The notes: generated from the sequence alone by a model not told the origin. Shown: positions 1-9,968, numbered from the stretch's first letter. The stretch is DNA of 64,000 nt from Pseudomonas sp. (GCA_022448005.1 JAKUTK010000007.1:11474-75473); one strand, 5' to 3'. Numbers and translations are program-made.

Positions 1-253
1 GCGCGTTATGGCAGGTATGCCGGGAGAGACTCTTGCTCAGCGCAGCGGAGCTCAGCTCGCTCGCCTCCTCAGCAACCGGCGCTTTCGCCTGCGCGCGCCA
101 TGGACCCATCCAGGGCCAAAGGGCCAGTAGCAGAACTGAAATCGAAGTCAGATAGAACGGCAGCTCCATCCAGCCATGAAACAGCAGCAATCCCAACAAA
201 GCCGTCGCGTGCAACAGACAGGCCTTGGGGTATAAGCGGAAGGTTGGGCGCAT
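1..253 (-). CDS. N-terminal part of a membrane protein, possibly a chemotaxis transducer (partial)
   Basis: An open frame begins at an ATG at 253, preceded by the ribosome-binding-like AAGAGG about 8 bases upstream, and runs off the left edge with 84 codons visible. A short basic leader (MRPTFRLYPK) is followed by two hydrophobic stretches, residues about 11-27 and 32-50, joined by only a few residues, which is a tight membrane hairpin. After that the chain becomes soluble and Ala/Ser/Glu-rich, ending in view with LSRHTCHNA. A short leader, a hairpin anchor and then a helical cytoplasmic body resemble some Pseudomonas methyl-accepting chemotaxis transducers, but no signalling domain is in the window, so the function is a guess. 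The open frame actually extends upstream to about 420, but no better start was seen. Confidence 0.5.
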   Translation of the reverse strand, partial: MRPTFRLYPKACLLHATALLGLLLFHGWMELPFYLTSISVLLLALWPWMGPWRAQAKAPVAEEASELSSAALSKSLSRHTCHNA

Positions 254-462
254 CGCTGGCCTCTTGTTTTCATCCGGTAAAAAGGCGTTGTACCACCTCT
301 GCCGACAAAGAACATTGTCCCTTGGTGGCACATGGCCTTGCCGAGCCCGGAACGATTGCGCAACCACTGCAATCGTCTGGCGCGGCAGACTTACCGGTTT
401 AGCGGCTGGATGCAGCCAACCTTAAGCGGCGCTCAGTCTGAACTTACGCTCAGGCGTTCGCC

Positions 463-1980
463 TTAGCGCGCCTGATCCGGCGCCGTCAGCGGCAGACCGA
501 GCTGCACCCGGCGCCGCAACCAAGGGCTTGGGCGATAGCGCGGTTCCTGCCCGTAGCAGCGCTGCATGCCCTCGAGAATGGTCAGGATTCGGGCCGGGTT
601 GTAGTGCGCAGCAAACCCCAGCGGACCCTTTGGATAGCCGAGGGCCACCGTTATCGCGCGGTCGAGTGTTTCCGGAGAGGCAATGCCCTTCTGGGCGATC
701 TCGCACCCCAGATTGACGATACTGGCCACGATGCGCTGACTGACGAAGCCCGGCGAGTCGTTGATGACTTCTACGGGCACACCGTCGGCCCCCAACGCCT
801 GACGTGCCTGCGCCTCCAGCCCCGGATCGAGCGCGGGCTGACGCATCAGCACGCGGCGTTTGTCGAGGTCGCTGAACGGGTCCAGCGCAATGGTGCGCAC
901 CGCGGGCAGCGCCAGCCGCTCGATGCAATGGCTGGCATCCTCACCCAGCGGCGTGATCAGGCAGATAGCCTGGTCCGAAGGCTCGGCACCGTCCTCCAGG
1001 ATCGCGCCTGCCTGCTGCAGGACTGAGCCAACCTGGCTGCGCAGCTCGGGCTCGATACTGTCGAGCCAGAACGGTCGATCAATGATCACCGGCTCGTAGC
1101 GGGGCTCCGGCGTGCGGATCTGCTGCCCTTCTTCGTAGCGATAGAAGCCCTGGCCGGTCTTGCGTCCGAGCAACCCGGCCGCCACCCGCTGAGCAGCGAG
1201 ATAGGACGGGGTGTAGCGCGGGTCGTAGTAGAACTGGTCATGCACCGACTCCATCACCGCATGGGATATGTCCAAGCCGGTCAGATCGAACAACTCGAAA
1301 GGCCCCATTCGAAACCCTGGCCCGTCACGCAGGATGCGGTCGATCTGTTCCGGCGTGGCGATACCCTCGCTGAGAATCCGCTGCGCCTCGGTGCCATAAG
1401 CGCGACCGGCGTGGTTAACCAGAAAACCGGGGGTGTCTGGGGTGATGGCGGGAAAGTGCCCGGCGTGCTCGGCCAGTTGCACCAGCCGCTCGATCACCGA
1501 CGGATCAGTCCGTTCACCGCGAACCACCTCGACCAGCTTCATCAGTGTCACCGGGTTGAAGAAGTGGTAACCCGCCACCCGCTCGGGCCGCTTGCAGGCA
1601 CTGGCGATGCGGGTGACTGACAGCGACGAGGTGTTGGTCGCGAGGACGGCATCGGCTGCGATCAAGCCTTCCAGCTCGACGAACAGACTCTGCTTGGCTT
1701 CCAGGTTTTCCAGGATGGCTTCGATCAGGAGGTCGCAGCCGGCCAGTTCGGCCAGCTGATGCGCCGGCTGCATGCGCTCAAGGATTGCTGTCAGCTCATC
1801 GGCACTGATGCGCCCCTTGGCTACGCTGCGCTCGAGCAGCTCGCGATTGAACTGCAAGGCCTGATCGATGGTTTCGGGGCGACTGTCGTAGAGCCAAACC
1901 TGATGGCCAGCGATGGCGAAAAGCTGCGCGATGCCGCGCCCCATGGCGCCAGCGCCGATGATGCCGATACGGGAAAACAT
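463..1980 (-). CDS. 3-hydroxyacyl-CoA dehydrogenase, two-domain PaaH type
   Basis: NAD-dependent oxidation of 3-hydroxyacyl-CoA to 3-oxoacyl-CoA in the cytoplasm. The 505-residue protein starts with a Rossmann nucleotide site (IGIIGAGAMGRGIAQ, residues 6-20) and carries the catalytic His region GYHFFNPVTLMKLVEVV near residue 140. A 3HCDH C-terminal domain (DTPGFLVNHAGRAYGTEA) follows at about 185-280, and a second copy (DSPGFVSQRIVASIVNLGCE) lies at about 410-490. This duplicated C-terminal domain and the length near 505 are typical of the PaaH/PaaC group used in phenylacetate or related beta-oxidation. No paa genes are adjacent, so its substrate here is unknown. The start is supported by a strong AAGGAGG at 1984-1990. 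It is divergent from the thioesterase gene at 2139, and the two may share a control region. Confidence 0.9.
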   Translation of the reverse strand: MFSRIGIIGAGAMGRGIAQLFAIAGHQVWLYDSRPETIDQALQFNRELLERSVAKGRISADELTAILERMQPAHQLAELAGCDLLIEAILENLEAKQSLFVELEGLIAADAVLATNTSSLSVTRIASACKRPERVAGYHFFNPVTLMKLVEVVRGERTDPSVIERLVQLAEHAGHFPAITPDTPGFLVNHAGRAYGTEAQRILSEGIATPEQIDRILRDGPGFRMGPFELFDLTGLDISHAVMESVHDQFYYDPRYTPSYLAAQRVAAGLLGRKTGQGFYRYEEGQQIRTPEPRYEPVIIDRPFWLDSIEPELRSQVGSVLQQAGAILEDGAEPSDQAICLITPLGEDASHCIERLALPAVRTIALDPFSDLDKRRVLMRQPALDPGLEAQARQALGADGVPVEVINDSPGFVSQRIVASIVNLGCEIAQKGIASPETLDRAITVALGYPKGPLGFAAHYNPARILTILEGMQRCYGQEPRYRPSPWLRRRVQLGLPLTAPDQAR

Positions 1981-1990
1981 GGAAACCTCC

Positions 1991-2020
1991 TTAATAGAGA
2001 TGGCGTTAATAGAGATGGCG
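1991..2020. repeat. 15-bp perfect tandem duplication in the 5-prime leader
   Basis: The 15-base unit TTAATAGAGATGGCG occurs twice without a gap (1991-2005 and 2006-2020). It lies immediately upstream of the Shine-Dalgarno sequence of the hydroxyacyl-CoA dehydrogenase gene, within what is probably its untranslated leader. It looks like a recent slippage duplication. Confidence 0.9.
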
Positions 2021-2050
2021 TTGCAAGCGACCGCTTATACTCAATCTTTA

Positions 2051-2065
2051 TTTCGCACTGCGAAA
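2051..2065. promoter_or_regulatory. Perfect 15-bp palindrome, candidate operator
   Basis: TTTCGCA-C-TGCGAAA is a perfect inverted repeat between the divergent dehydrogenase and thioesterase genes. On the minus strand it lies just upstream of a possible -10 element (TATAAG, about 2033-2038), so a bound protein would overlap the -35 region of the dehydrogenase promoter. The shape resembles operators of IclR-family regulators. No regulator gene is adjacent, so the binding protein is unknown. Confidence 0.5.
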
Positions 2066-2138
2066 CGTTATTCCATCTAATTGACCACGAGCCTAAAGAC
2101 TGCCAGTCTCCTTAGCAAGCCATCCGTGATCGAACGCC

Positions 2139-2585
2139 ATGTCCGCAACCGACTACTCATCCGACCAACTGCTGCAGGTCCACGCCTCCGTTACCGGCTT
2201 CTTCCAGGACATCGGCTGCGAGCTGCTGGCTTATGGCCCTGAGCACGCCACCCTCGCCCTGGACCTGCTGCCACGCCATCTGAACAATGCCAGCAACATG
2301 CACGGCGGCGTCATGGCGACCTTGATGGATGTCGCCATGGGCTTGTGCGGCACCTGGGAAGCCGACCCGGCCGACCGCCGGGTGGCGCTGACGCTGTCGA
2401 TGAACATCAATTTCAGCAGCGCAGCCGCTGCGGGCAGTCGCATTAGAGCCCAAGCCAAATGTCGCTCGTCTGGGCATAAGGTGTTCATGGCCAGCTGCGA
2501 CTTGCTGGATGAACAGAATCGGCTGATCGCGTTCGGCGAAGGCGTGTTCAAGCGTGGCGCTCTTCGCCGGGAGCTGCCCGCCTAG
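2139..2585 (+). CDS. PaaI-family hotdog thioesterase
   Basis: A probable acyl-CoA thioesterase of 148 residues, the usual length of the PaaI/YdiI hotdog family. The family signature is seen as NASNMHGGVMATLMDVAMG at residues about 48-66: the HGG turn followed by the long hotdog helix, with an Asp at the usual catalytic position. These enzymes hydrolyse CoA esters in the cytoplasm, often to release CoA from dead-end intermediates. The gene is divergent from the hydroxyacyl-CoA dehydrogenase, which fits a shared acyl-CoA degradation role. Its stop codon touches the start of the next membrane-protein gene, so the two are probably co-transcribed. Specific substrate cannot be read from sequence. 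Confidence 0.85.
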   Translation: MSATDYSSDQLLQVHASVTGFFQDIGCELLAYGPEHATLALDLLPRHLNNASNMHGGVMATLMDVAMGLCGTWEADPADRRVALTLSMNINFSSAAAAGSRIRAQAKCRSSGHKVFMASCDLLDEQNRLIAFGEGVFKRGALRRELPA

Positions 2586-3929
2586 ATGACCGCACTATTG
2601 CCACTGGCTCTATTGTTCGAGCTGTTGGCGCTGATAACCCGAATCCAACCGCTGAGCGTGATCAGCGGCGCCCTGCTGGGCCTGTTCTTCGTCTGGCACT
2701 GGCGCTCGCTGATGCCCTATCCGCGGCGCCTCGGAATAGTCACCGCGGCGCTACTCGGGTACTGGCTGCTGTCAGGCGATGCAAGCTGGCAGCAGGGCGC
2801 GCGCATATTGTCGTCGGCCGCCTACTACGCAGCCTTTATCGGCGCGCTGGGCCTGATGCATTGCCTGGTCAAGCGTCTGCACCAACTCAGCGAGCTGCAT
2901 CGCCTGCTGCTGGCAGGCCCGCGGGCGTGGCTCTACCCAGGCTATCTGCTGAGCACCTTCGCGATCAGCTCGGTGCTCAGTTTCGGCATGCTCAACCTGA
3001 TATGCGGCTCGCTGGAAAATCACCTTGAGCGCCGACCCTACAACGACACTCAACGACGCGAAGGCCGCCGTGGGGTAATGGTTACCGCCTTGCGCGGATT
3101 CGCGCTGGTGCCCTTGCTCGCGCCGACCAGCGTTGCGGTGGCGATCCTGACACGCGAACTCCCAGGCCTCAGCTGGAGCACGCTGCTTCCCTTCGGGCTG
3201 CTTGGCGGGCTGCTCCTGCTGCTGTTCGGATGGCCAGCCGAGAACCGACGCTTGCAACAGCTGGCCGAGGCCCCTGACGCCGACCTCGGCGCACAAACAC
3301 AGCAACCCGGCGGTCGCCTGGGTGGATTGCTGATCGGCAGCCTGATCGCAATCAGTCTGATCGCCCTGTTGGCAGCACTGACTTGGCTGTCCGCCACCCA
3401 GGCAGCCATGTTGCTGGTACCAAGCGCCGTCATCCTTATCCTCCTCTGGCAGCGGATCGCGCCGCGCCAGGTGTTCCGCGAGGTAAGCGAAACACTCATC
3501 GGCATGCGCAACGAGACGTTCATTTTTGCCAGTTCAGCATTGCTCGCCGGCCTGGTAGCAGCCGTGTTACCGGTGCACCACTTGGCGGATCAGCTGGGAA
3601 ACACCCCACTGATATTGTTCGGGCTGGGTGCGGTCGGTGCACTGGCAGTCATGGCGCTGGCGTTGCTCGGCGTCGCACCACTGATATCGCTAAACGTGTG
3701 CGCAGCCTTGTTGGCACAGCTGGCGAGCCAGGGCTTGGCGGTAACGCAGCCAGCGGTGGCGCTGCTGTTCGGGTTCTCACTGGCGATGCTGCTCTCGCCT
3801 TACGGCCCCTCTGCGGTATTACTGGCGCGCCACGCGCAGCTCTCACCCTGGCGCATCGCCGTCGGCTGGAACGGCCGCTTCGTCCTGAGCGTCTTGGTCC
3901 CACTGCTGCTGATACCGCTGCTGGCCTGA
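2586..3929 (+). CDS. Uncharacterised polytopic membrane protein, possible ion-transporter superfamily
   Basis: A 447-residue very hydrophobic protein with about ten to twelve predicted membrane segments. The ATG at 2586 abuts the stop of the thioesterase gene, indicating translational coupling. A charged loop (residues about 140-160, ENHLERRPYNDTQRREGRR) and a second polar loop at about 215-245 split the protein into two halves. Each half contains a re-entrant-like Pro/Ser motif, LVPLLAPTSVAVAI near 175 and LLSPYGPSAVLLAR near 405. Two matched halves with such motifs are seen in the ion-transporter superfamily (for example citrate or arsenite carriers), so a secondary carrier of an organic acid is a reasonable guess. 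I do not recognise the family. It converges on radC, with only 11 bases between stop codons. Confidence 0.75.
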   Translation: MTALLPLALLFELLALITRIQPLSVISGALLGLFFVWHWRSLMPYPRRLGIVTAALLGYWLLSGDASWQQGARILSSAAYYAAFIGALGLMHCLVKRLHQLSELHRLLLAGPRAWLYPGYLLSTFAISSVLSFGMLNLICGSLENHLERRPYNDTQRREGRRGVMVTALRGFALVPLLAPTSVAVAILTRELPGLSWSTLLPFGLLGGLLLLLFGWPAENRRLQQLAEAPDADLGAQTQQPGGRLGGLLIGSLIAISLIALLAALTWLSATQAAMLLVPSAVILILLWQRIAPRQVFREVSETLIGMRNETFIFASSALLAGLVAAVLPVHHLADQLGNTPLILFGLGAVGALAVMALALLGVAPLISLNVCAALLAQLASQGLAVTQPAVALLFGFSLAMLLSPYGPSAVLLARHAQLSPWRIAVGWNGRFVLSVLVPLLLIPLLA

Positions 3930-3940
3930 ACATGGCTGGC

Positions 3941-4615
3941 TCACATCCAACCATATTCGGCCATCGACAGAGGCTCGTCATCGCCGACAATGAAATGATC
4001 GAGCACCCGCACATCGATCAGCCCCAGCGCATCACTGAGCCTGCGCGTCAGTTGCCGGTCAGCCTGGCTCGGTTCGGCAACGCCGGAGGGATGATTGTGG
4101 GTCAGAATGACCGCTGCGGCATTGTGCGCCAGCGCGCGCTTGACCACTTGACGGGGGTAAACACTGGCCCCGTCGATAGTGCCGTGAAAAAGCACCTCGA
4201 AAGCCAGCACCCTGTGTTTGGAGTCGAGAAACAGACAGCCGAAGAGTTCGTGCGGCTCATGTCGCAGGCGTGCCTTGAGGTAATCGCGCACAGCCTGCGG
4301 GCTTTCCAGCGCCGAATCCCGCCGGATGCGCTCCGCCAGGTGCCGCCTCGCCATTTCCAGCACGGCCTGCAGCTGAGCAAATTTGGCCGGCCCCAAGCCC
4401 AGGTGCTCACTGAACTGGACGAGATCACTTTCCAGTAAAGCCCGCAGACTGCCGAACTCATTGAGTAGATGCCGCGCCAGATCCACCGCGCTTTTCCCGG
4501 CCACGCCGGTGCGCAAAAAAATCGCCAGCAGCTCCGCATCGGACAGCGCCGATGCACCCTGCTCCAACAGCTTTTCCCGCGGCCGTTCCGCCGCCGGCCA
4601 GTCACGAATGCTCAT
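3941..4615 (-). CDS. radC: RadC family JAB/MPN-domain protein
   Basis: A 224-residue protein of the usual RadC length. It has an N-terminal helix-hairpin-helix-like region (residues about 1-100, including [13 protein letters not shown]) and a C-terminal JAB1/MPN metalloprotease-like domain. The JAMM metal motif is intact: HNHPSG at about residue 173, followed by an Asp in EPSQAD. Historically linked to DNA repair, but the biochemical role of RadC remains uncertain. It is divergent from coaBC, an arrangement common in Pseudomonas and other gammaproteobacteria. Confidence 0.93.
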   Translation of the reverse strand: MSIRDWPAAERPREKLLEQGASALSDAELLAIFLRTGVAGKSAVDLARHLLNEFGSLRALLESDLVQFSEHLGLGPAKFAQLQAVLEMARRHLAERIRRDSALESPQAVRDYLKARLRHEPHELFGCLFLDSKHRVLAFEVLFHGTIDGASVYPRQVVKRALAHNAAAVILTHNHPSGVAEPSQADRQLTRRLSDALGLIDVRVLDHFIVGDDEPLSMAEYGWM

Positions 4616-4736
4616 GTCACCTCCATGTCGAGCGAGCCCCTCGTCCTCTGAGGGCGCTGTGCTATCTTAGCGGCCTTTTATCCACGGCAACCGGCCTTCG
4701 CCGGAACCAGTTCTCACCCCGTTACAAGGCAGGCCT

Positions 4737-5945
4737 ATGCAGCGGCTTTATCGTAAACGCATCGTCCTGGGCGTCGGCGGCGGCATCGCCGCTTACAAGA
4801 GCGCGGAGCTGGTACGCCGGCTACGCGACCAGGGCGCCGAAGTGCGCGTCGTGATGACAAGCGGCGGTCGTGAATTCATTACGCCGCTAACCCTCCAGGC
4901 CCTGTCCGGCCATCCTGTGCACATGGATCTGCTCGACCCTGCTGCCGAAGCAGCCATGGGGCATATCGAACTGGCGCGTTGGGCCGATCTGGTACTGGTG
5001 GCGCCCGCAACTGCCGACTTGATGGCACGTCTGGCGCAGGGCGTCGCCAACGACCTGTTGACCACCCTCGTGCTCGCGACCAACGCACCGGTCGCCCTGG
5101 CGCCCGCGATGAATCAGGCCATGTGGGCTGATCCTGCCACCCAAGCCAACCGCGCAGTGCTGGAGCAGAGAGGGATCCGCCTGTTCGGCCCCGCATCCGG
5201 CAGCCAGGCCTGCGGCGACGTGGGCCTCGGCCGTATGCTCGAAGCGGATGATCTGGCTCAGGCCGCTGCTGATTGTTTCGAACGCAGTCTGCTGACCGGA
5301 AAGCATCTTTTGATTACTGCCGGCCCGACTCAGGAAAACATTGACCCGGTGCGCTACATCACCAATCACAGCTCTGGGAAGATGGGGTTCGCCCTGGCCG
5401 AGGCCGCCGCCGAAGCCGGTGCACGCGTAACCCTGGTCGCCGGACCGGTGTTTCTGCCAACCCCCGACCGCGTTCAACGCATCGATGTGGTCAGCGCCCG
5501 GGACATGCTTGCCGCGTGCGAAGCAGCGATGCCGTGCGATCTATTCATTGCCGCCGCGGCGGTTGCCGACTATCGGCCAGAAGTGGTCGCACCGCACAAA
5601 TTGAAGAAAGACCCCACCAAGGGCGACGGCCTGCTTCTGCAGATGGTCCGCAACCCCGACATCCTTGCCACGCTGGCCGGGCGGACAGATCGGCCATTCA
5701 GCGTCGGCTTCGCGGCCGAGACGGAAAACTTGCTGGAGTACGCCACGCGCAAACTGTGTGACAAGAATCTCGACCTCATCGTGGCCAACGACGTCGCCAA
5801 CCCGAGCATTGGCTTCAACAGCGAAGAAAACGCCGTCACGGTGATTGACCGCCAGCAACACGAAACCCGCTTCAGCCAAGCAAGCAAGGGACATATCGCT
5901 CGCCAGCTGATCGCCTTTATTGCCGACCGTTACCATCAGGCCTGA
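4737..5945 (+). CDS. coaBC: Bifunctional phosphopantothenoylcysteine decarboxylase / phosphopantothenate-cysteine ligase
   Basis: Carries out two consecutive steps of coenzyme A synthesis: ligation of cysteine to 4-phosphopantothenate, then FMN-dependent decarboxylation to 4-phosphopantetheine. It has 402 residues, the standard length. The N-terminal CoaC flavoprotein half (1-185) has [18 protein letters not shown], the PAMN substrate clamp in APAMNQAMW (about 122) and the catalytic Cys in [10 protein letters not shown] (about 159). The CoaB half begins with [17 protein letters not shown] at about 197 and contains the KLKKDP lysine motif near 288. The same start ([12 protein letters not shown]) is what I recall for pseudomonads. 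Two bases separate it from dut, so they form an operon. Confidence 0.96.
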   Translation: MQRLYRKRIVLGVGGGIAAYKSAELVRRLRDQGAEVRVVMTSGGREFITPLTLQALSGHPVHMDLLDPAAEAAMGHIELARWADLVLVAPATADLMARLAQGVANDLLTTLVLATNAPVALAPAMNQAMWADPATQANRAVLEQRGIRLFGPASGSQACGDVGLGRMLEADDLAQAAADCFERSLLTGKHLLITAGPTQENIDPVRYITNHSSGKMGFALAEAAAEAGARVTLVAGPVFLPTPDRVQRIDVVSARDMLAACEAAMPCDLFIAAAAVADYRPEVVAPHKLKKDPTKGDGLLLQMVRNPDILATLAGRTDRPFSVGFAAETENLLEYATRKLCDKNLDLIVANDVANPSIGFNSEENAVTVIDRQQHETRFSQASKGHIARQLIAFIADRYHQA

Positions 5946-5947
5946 CC

Positions 5948-6403
5948 ATGCACAAACTTCAAGCGAAGATTCTCGACCCCCGTCTTGGCAAGGATTTCCC
6001 GCTGCCCGAGTACGCCACCAGCGGCTCTGCCGGACTCGATCTGCGCGCCATGCTGCAAGCCGATACGACACTGGAGCCGGGGCAGACCTTGCTGATCCCG
6101 ACCGGTCTGTCCATTCATATTGCCGACCCAAACCTCGCGGCGCTGGTCCTGCCGCGCTCTGGCCTTGGCCACAAGCATGGGATCGTACTGGGCAACCTTG
6201 TCGGCCTGATCGACTCCGACTACCAGGGCGAGCTGATGGTCTCCTGCTGGAACCGCGGCCAGACCAGCTTCAACATCGCCATAGGAGAACGCATCGCCCA
6301 GCTGATGCTGGTCCCGGTGATCCAGGCGCAGTTCGAACTGGTAAACGAGTTCGACAATAGTGAGCGTGGCGCTGGCGGCTTCGGCCACTCGGGCAGTCAC
6401 TGA
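5948..6403 (+). CDS. dut: dUTP diphosphatase (dUTPase)
   Basis: Hydrolyses dUTP to dUMP and pyrophosphate, keeping uracil out of DNA and feeding thymidylate synthesis (thyA is also in this window). The 151 residues match the homotrimeric dUTPase family. All five conserved motifs are present in order: [12 protein letters not shown] (about 19-30), PRSGLG (about 72), [15 protein letters not shown] (about 85), GERIAQLML (about 112) and the C-terminal flexible lid [11 protein letters not shown]. It sits between coaBC and algC, the standard Pseudomonas order. Confidence 0.97.
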   Translation: MHKLQAKILDPRLGKDFPLPEYATSGSAGLDLRAMLQADTTLEPGQTLLIPTGLSIHIADPNLAALVLPRSGLGHKHGIVLGNLVGLIDSDYQGELMVSCWNRGQTSFNIAIGERIAQLMLVPVIQAQFELVNEFDNSERGAGGFGHSGSH

Positions 6404-6443
6404 GAAATTTCTCGCCTTTTTTCAGGACGAACCGAGGGGCTCC

Positions 6444-9029
6444 ATGAAACTCTTCAAGCGCACCGCCAAGGACGACACCGTTCTCAACCCTGCCGATACT
6501 GCCGCATCCCGCCCGCGCCGAAGCGTCGGCCTGAAGACCCTCACACCCGGACTGATCCCAGGACTGTTGGGCCTTGTGGTGGCGGGTGCGTTGCTTTGGA
6601 CCGCCCAACAGAGCAGTCAACAGCAGCAAGCCAGCGCGCTCGCCCAGGCATGGGGCCAAAGTCAGGCTTCAGCGATCAATCAGGCCCTGCGCCAACTGGC
6701 CGAAGACACGCGCGCCGCCGCCAGCGATCCGCAACTGCTCGAGGCGCTGCGCAGCGAACAGCCGCAGCAGATACGCGCCGCCGAACGTGAGCTGAACTAC
6801 CGGGACGGCGTCATCGATGCCCACCTCAGCCTTCGTGGCCAGGCGCGAACGGATGCCGGCCGGCCAGGACCCCTGAATTTTGCGGCGCTGGATATGCTAC
6901 AGCGCGCCGAGAATGGGCAGACGCCCGCTGCCGAAGCGTTCAAGGTTGGGTCACGCTGGCTGCTCTACAGCGCCGCCGCATTGCGCCCGAGCCCTGAACA
7001 GCCGGTTCAGGGCACACTGCTGCTGGTCACCAGCTTGGAACGTTTCCTGGCGACCCTGCCGCAGCTGCCAAGCGAAGCCGGGCAGCTGCGACTGATTCAA
7101 CAATTCAGCGGCGCCCCGACACAGTTGCTGGTGCAGCGTGGCGGAGCCGGGCTGGACGGGTCCGCGATAGACCTGCCGAGCAACAACCCGAACTGGAAGA
7201 TCAGTTTCCTGCCGGCATCGGCGCTTGGCGCAGCGGGGCTTTCGTCAGTACTGGTCCTAGCGGCGGCAATGGCGGCGTTGTTCGGCTTGCTGCTCGGCCT
7301 GCAGGCAGTGCTTAGCGCACAGCAACGGAGGCTTCGCGAAGATGTCTTGCATCTGGGCCAGATGGTTCAGGAACTCTCCAACGGCAAGACCATCAAAACA
7401 CCGACTTTGAGCCTGCCAGCGCTTGATGCACTGGCGAAAAGCCTGGTCCGATTGCCGCTGCGCACTGCCGGAATGGCGTCGACCAAAGCACCGACCACAG
7501 AGCAGACCGCGGTCAGGCAACCCCCATCTACCGAATATGTCGACCCTCTTTTTCAGGACACCGACATTCTCGATATCGACATTCTCGACGAGGACCAGGA
7601 CTGGCTTGGCCTCGATCCCAAGGAGCGAGAAACCGCAATGAGCGCCGCAAAAGCCCCGCAACTGCCCGCAAGCATCTTCCGCGCCTACGACATCCGTGGC
7701 GTGGTCGGTGACAGCCTGACCACCGAAACCGCTTATTGGATAGGCCGGGCAGTAGGCTCCGAAAGTCTGGCTCAGGGCGAGCCAAATGTATCAGTCGGCC
7801 GCGACGGACGCCTGTCCGGCCCTGAGTTAGTCCAGCACCTCATCCAAGGGTTGGTGGACAGCGGCTGCAGCGTCAGCGACGTCGGCATGGTCCCGACCCC
7901 AGTGCTCTACTACGCCGCCAACGTTCTGGCCGGCAAATCCGGCGTGATGCTCACCGGCAGCCACAACCCGCCTGACTACAACGGCTTCAAGATCGTCATC
8001 GCGGGCGACACCCTTGCCAACGAGCAGATCCAGGCGCTACGCCAGCGCATCGAAACTGGCAACCTCAGCGAAGGTGTCGGCCAGGCCGAACAGGTCGACG
8101 TTCTGGAGAGCTACTTCAAGCGAATCCGCGACGACATCGCCTTGGCCAAGCCGATGAAGGTGGTGGTGGACTGCGGCAACGGCGTCGCGGGCGTCATCGC
8201 GCCGCAACTCATTGAAGCCCTGGGCTGCAAGGTCATTCCGCTGTTCTGCGAGGTCGATGGCAACTTCCCCAACCATCACCCGGACCCAGGCAAGCTGGAA
8301 AACCTTGAAGACCTGATCGCCAAGGTGAAATCAGAGAATGCAGACCTCGGCCTGGCATTCGACGGCGACGGTGACCGCGTGGGCGTGGTGACCAATGCCG
8401 GCAGCGTAGTATTCCCCGACCGCCTGCTGATGCTGTTCGCCAAGGATGTCGTGTCGCGCAACCCCGGCGCCGACATCATCTTCGACGTCAAATGCACACG
8501 TCGCCTGACACCACTGATCAGCGGCTACGGCGGTCGTCCGGTCATGTGGAAGACCGGGCATTCACTGATCAAAAAGAAAATGAAGGAAACCGGTGCGCTG
8601 CTCGCTGGCGAGATGAGCGGACACATCTTTTTCAAGGAGCGCTGGTACGGCTTCGATGACGGCATCTACAGTGCCGTGCGCCTGCTGGAGATCCTCAGCC
8701 AGGACAAGCGCAACGCAGAGCAAGTCTTCTCGGCCTTCCCAAACGACATCTCGACACCCGAGATCAATATTCAGGTCACCGAAGAAAGCAAGTTCACCAT
8801 CATCGAGTCGCTGCATCGCGACGCCCATTGGGGCGAGGCGAACATCACCACCCTCGACGGTGTGCGGGTCGACTACCCGAAAGGCTGGGGCCTGGTGCGC
8901 GCCTCGAACACTACTCCGGTGCTGGTACTGCGTTTCGAAGCCGAGACCGAGGAAGAACTCAAGCGCATACAGGACGTCTTCCGCGCCCAGCTCTATACTG
9001 TCGCGCCTGATCTCACCCTGCCGTTCTGA
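6444..9029 (+). CDS. algC: AlgC phosphomannomutase/phosphoglucomutase with membrane-bound N-terminal extension
   Basis: Interconverts mannose-6-P/mannose-1-P and glucose-6-P/glucose-1-P for alginate, LPS and rhamnolipid precursors. The chosen ATG at 6444 follows GAGGGG and gives 861 residues. Residues 1-398 form an extra module: a membrane segment (about 34-52), a probable periplasmic region, a second membrane segment (about 262-286) and an acidic linker. Residues 399-861 are the classical 463-residue enzyme: active-site serine in TGSHNPPDYNG (about 506), metal loop DGDGDR, sugar-binding GEMSGH and phosphate-binding RASNTTPV. An internal ATG at 7638 with its own AAGGAG could yield the soluble enzyme alone. 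An upstream start overlapping dut is possible but lacks a ribosome site. Confidence 0.93.
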   Translation: MKLFKRTAKDDTVLNPADTAASRPRRSVGLKTLTPGLIPGLLGLVVAGALLWTAQQSSQQQQASALAQAWGQSQASAINQALRQLAEDTRAAASDPQLLEALRSEQPQQIRAAERELNYRDGVIDAHLSLRGQARTDAGRPGPLNFAALDMLQRAENGQTPAAEAFKVGSRWLLYSAAALRPSPEQPVQGTLLLVTSLERFLATLPQLPSEAGQLRLIQQFSGAPTQLLVQRGGAGLDGSAIDLPSNNPNWKISFLPASALGAAGLSSVLVLAAAMAALFGLLLGLQAVLSAQQRRLREDVLHLGQMVQELSNGKTIKTPTLSLPALDALAKSLVRLPLRTAGMASTKAPTTEQTAVRQPPSTEYVDPLFQDTDILDIDILDEDQDWLGLDPKERETAMSAAKAPQLPASIFRAYDIRGVVGDSLTTETAYWIGRAVGSESLAQGEPNVSVGRDGRLSGPELVQHLIQGLVDSGCSVSDVGMVPTPVLYYAANVLAGKSGVMLTGSHNPPDYNGFKIVIAGDTLANEQIQALRQRIETGNLSEGVGQAEQVDVLESYFKRIRDDIALAKPMKVVVDCGNGVAGVIAPQLIEALGCKVIPLFCEVDGNFPNHHPDPGKLENLEDLIAKVKSENADLGLAFDGDGDRVGVVTNAGSVVFPDRLLMLFAKDVVSRNPGADIIFDVKCTRRLTPLISGYGGRPVMWKTGHSLIKKKMKETGALLAGEMSGHIFFKERWYGFDDGIYSAVRLLEILSQDKRNAEQVFSAFPNDISTPEINIQVTEESKFTIIESLHRDAHWGEANITTLDGVRVDYPKGWGLVRASNTTPVLVLRFEAETEEELKRIQDVFRAQLYTVAPDLTLPF
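7620..7640 (+). promoter_or_regulatory. Internal ribosome site and start codon for the short AlgC form
   Basis: AAGGAG at 7620-7625 lies 12 bases before an in-frame ATG at 7638. This start (MSAAKAPQLPAS) gives exactly the 463-residue soluble AlgC described for P. aeruginosa. The spacing is somewhat long, so initiation could be weak. It suggests two products from one gene, a membrane-anchored and a soluble form. Confidence 0.5.
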
Positions 9030-9959
<930 letters not shown>

Positions 9960-9968
9960 AAAGCCATG

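Noticed and set aside
447-468. Hairpin overlapping the stop codon of the hydroxyacyl-CoA dehydrogenase gene
   Set aside because: Nine-bp stem with one mismatch but no T tract on either strand; too weak as a terminator.
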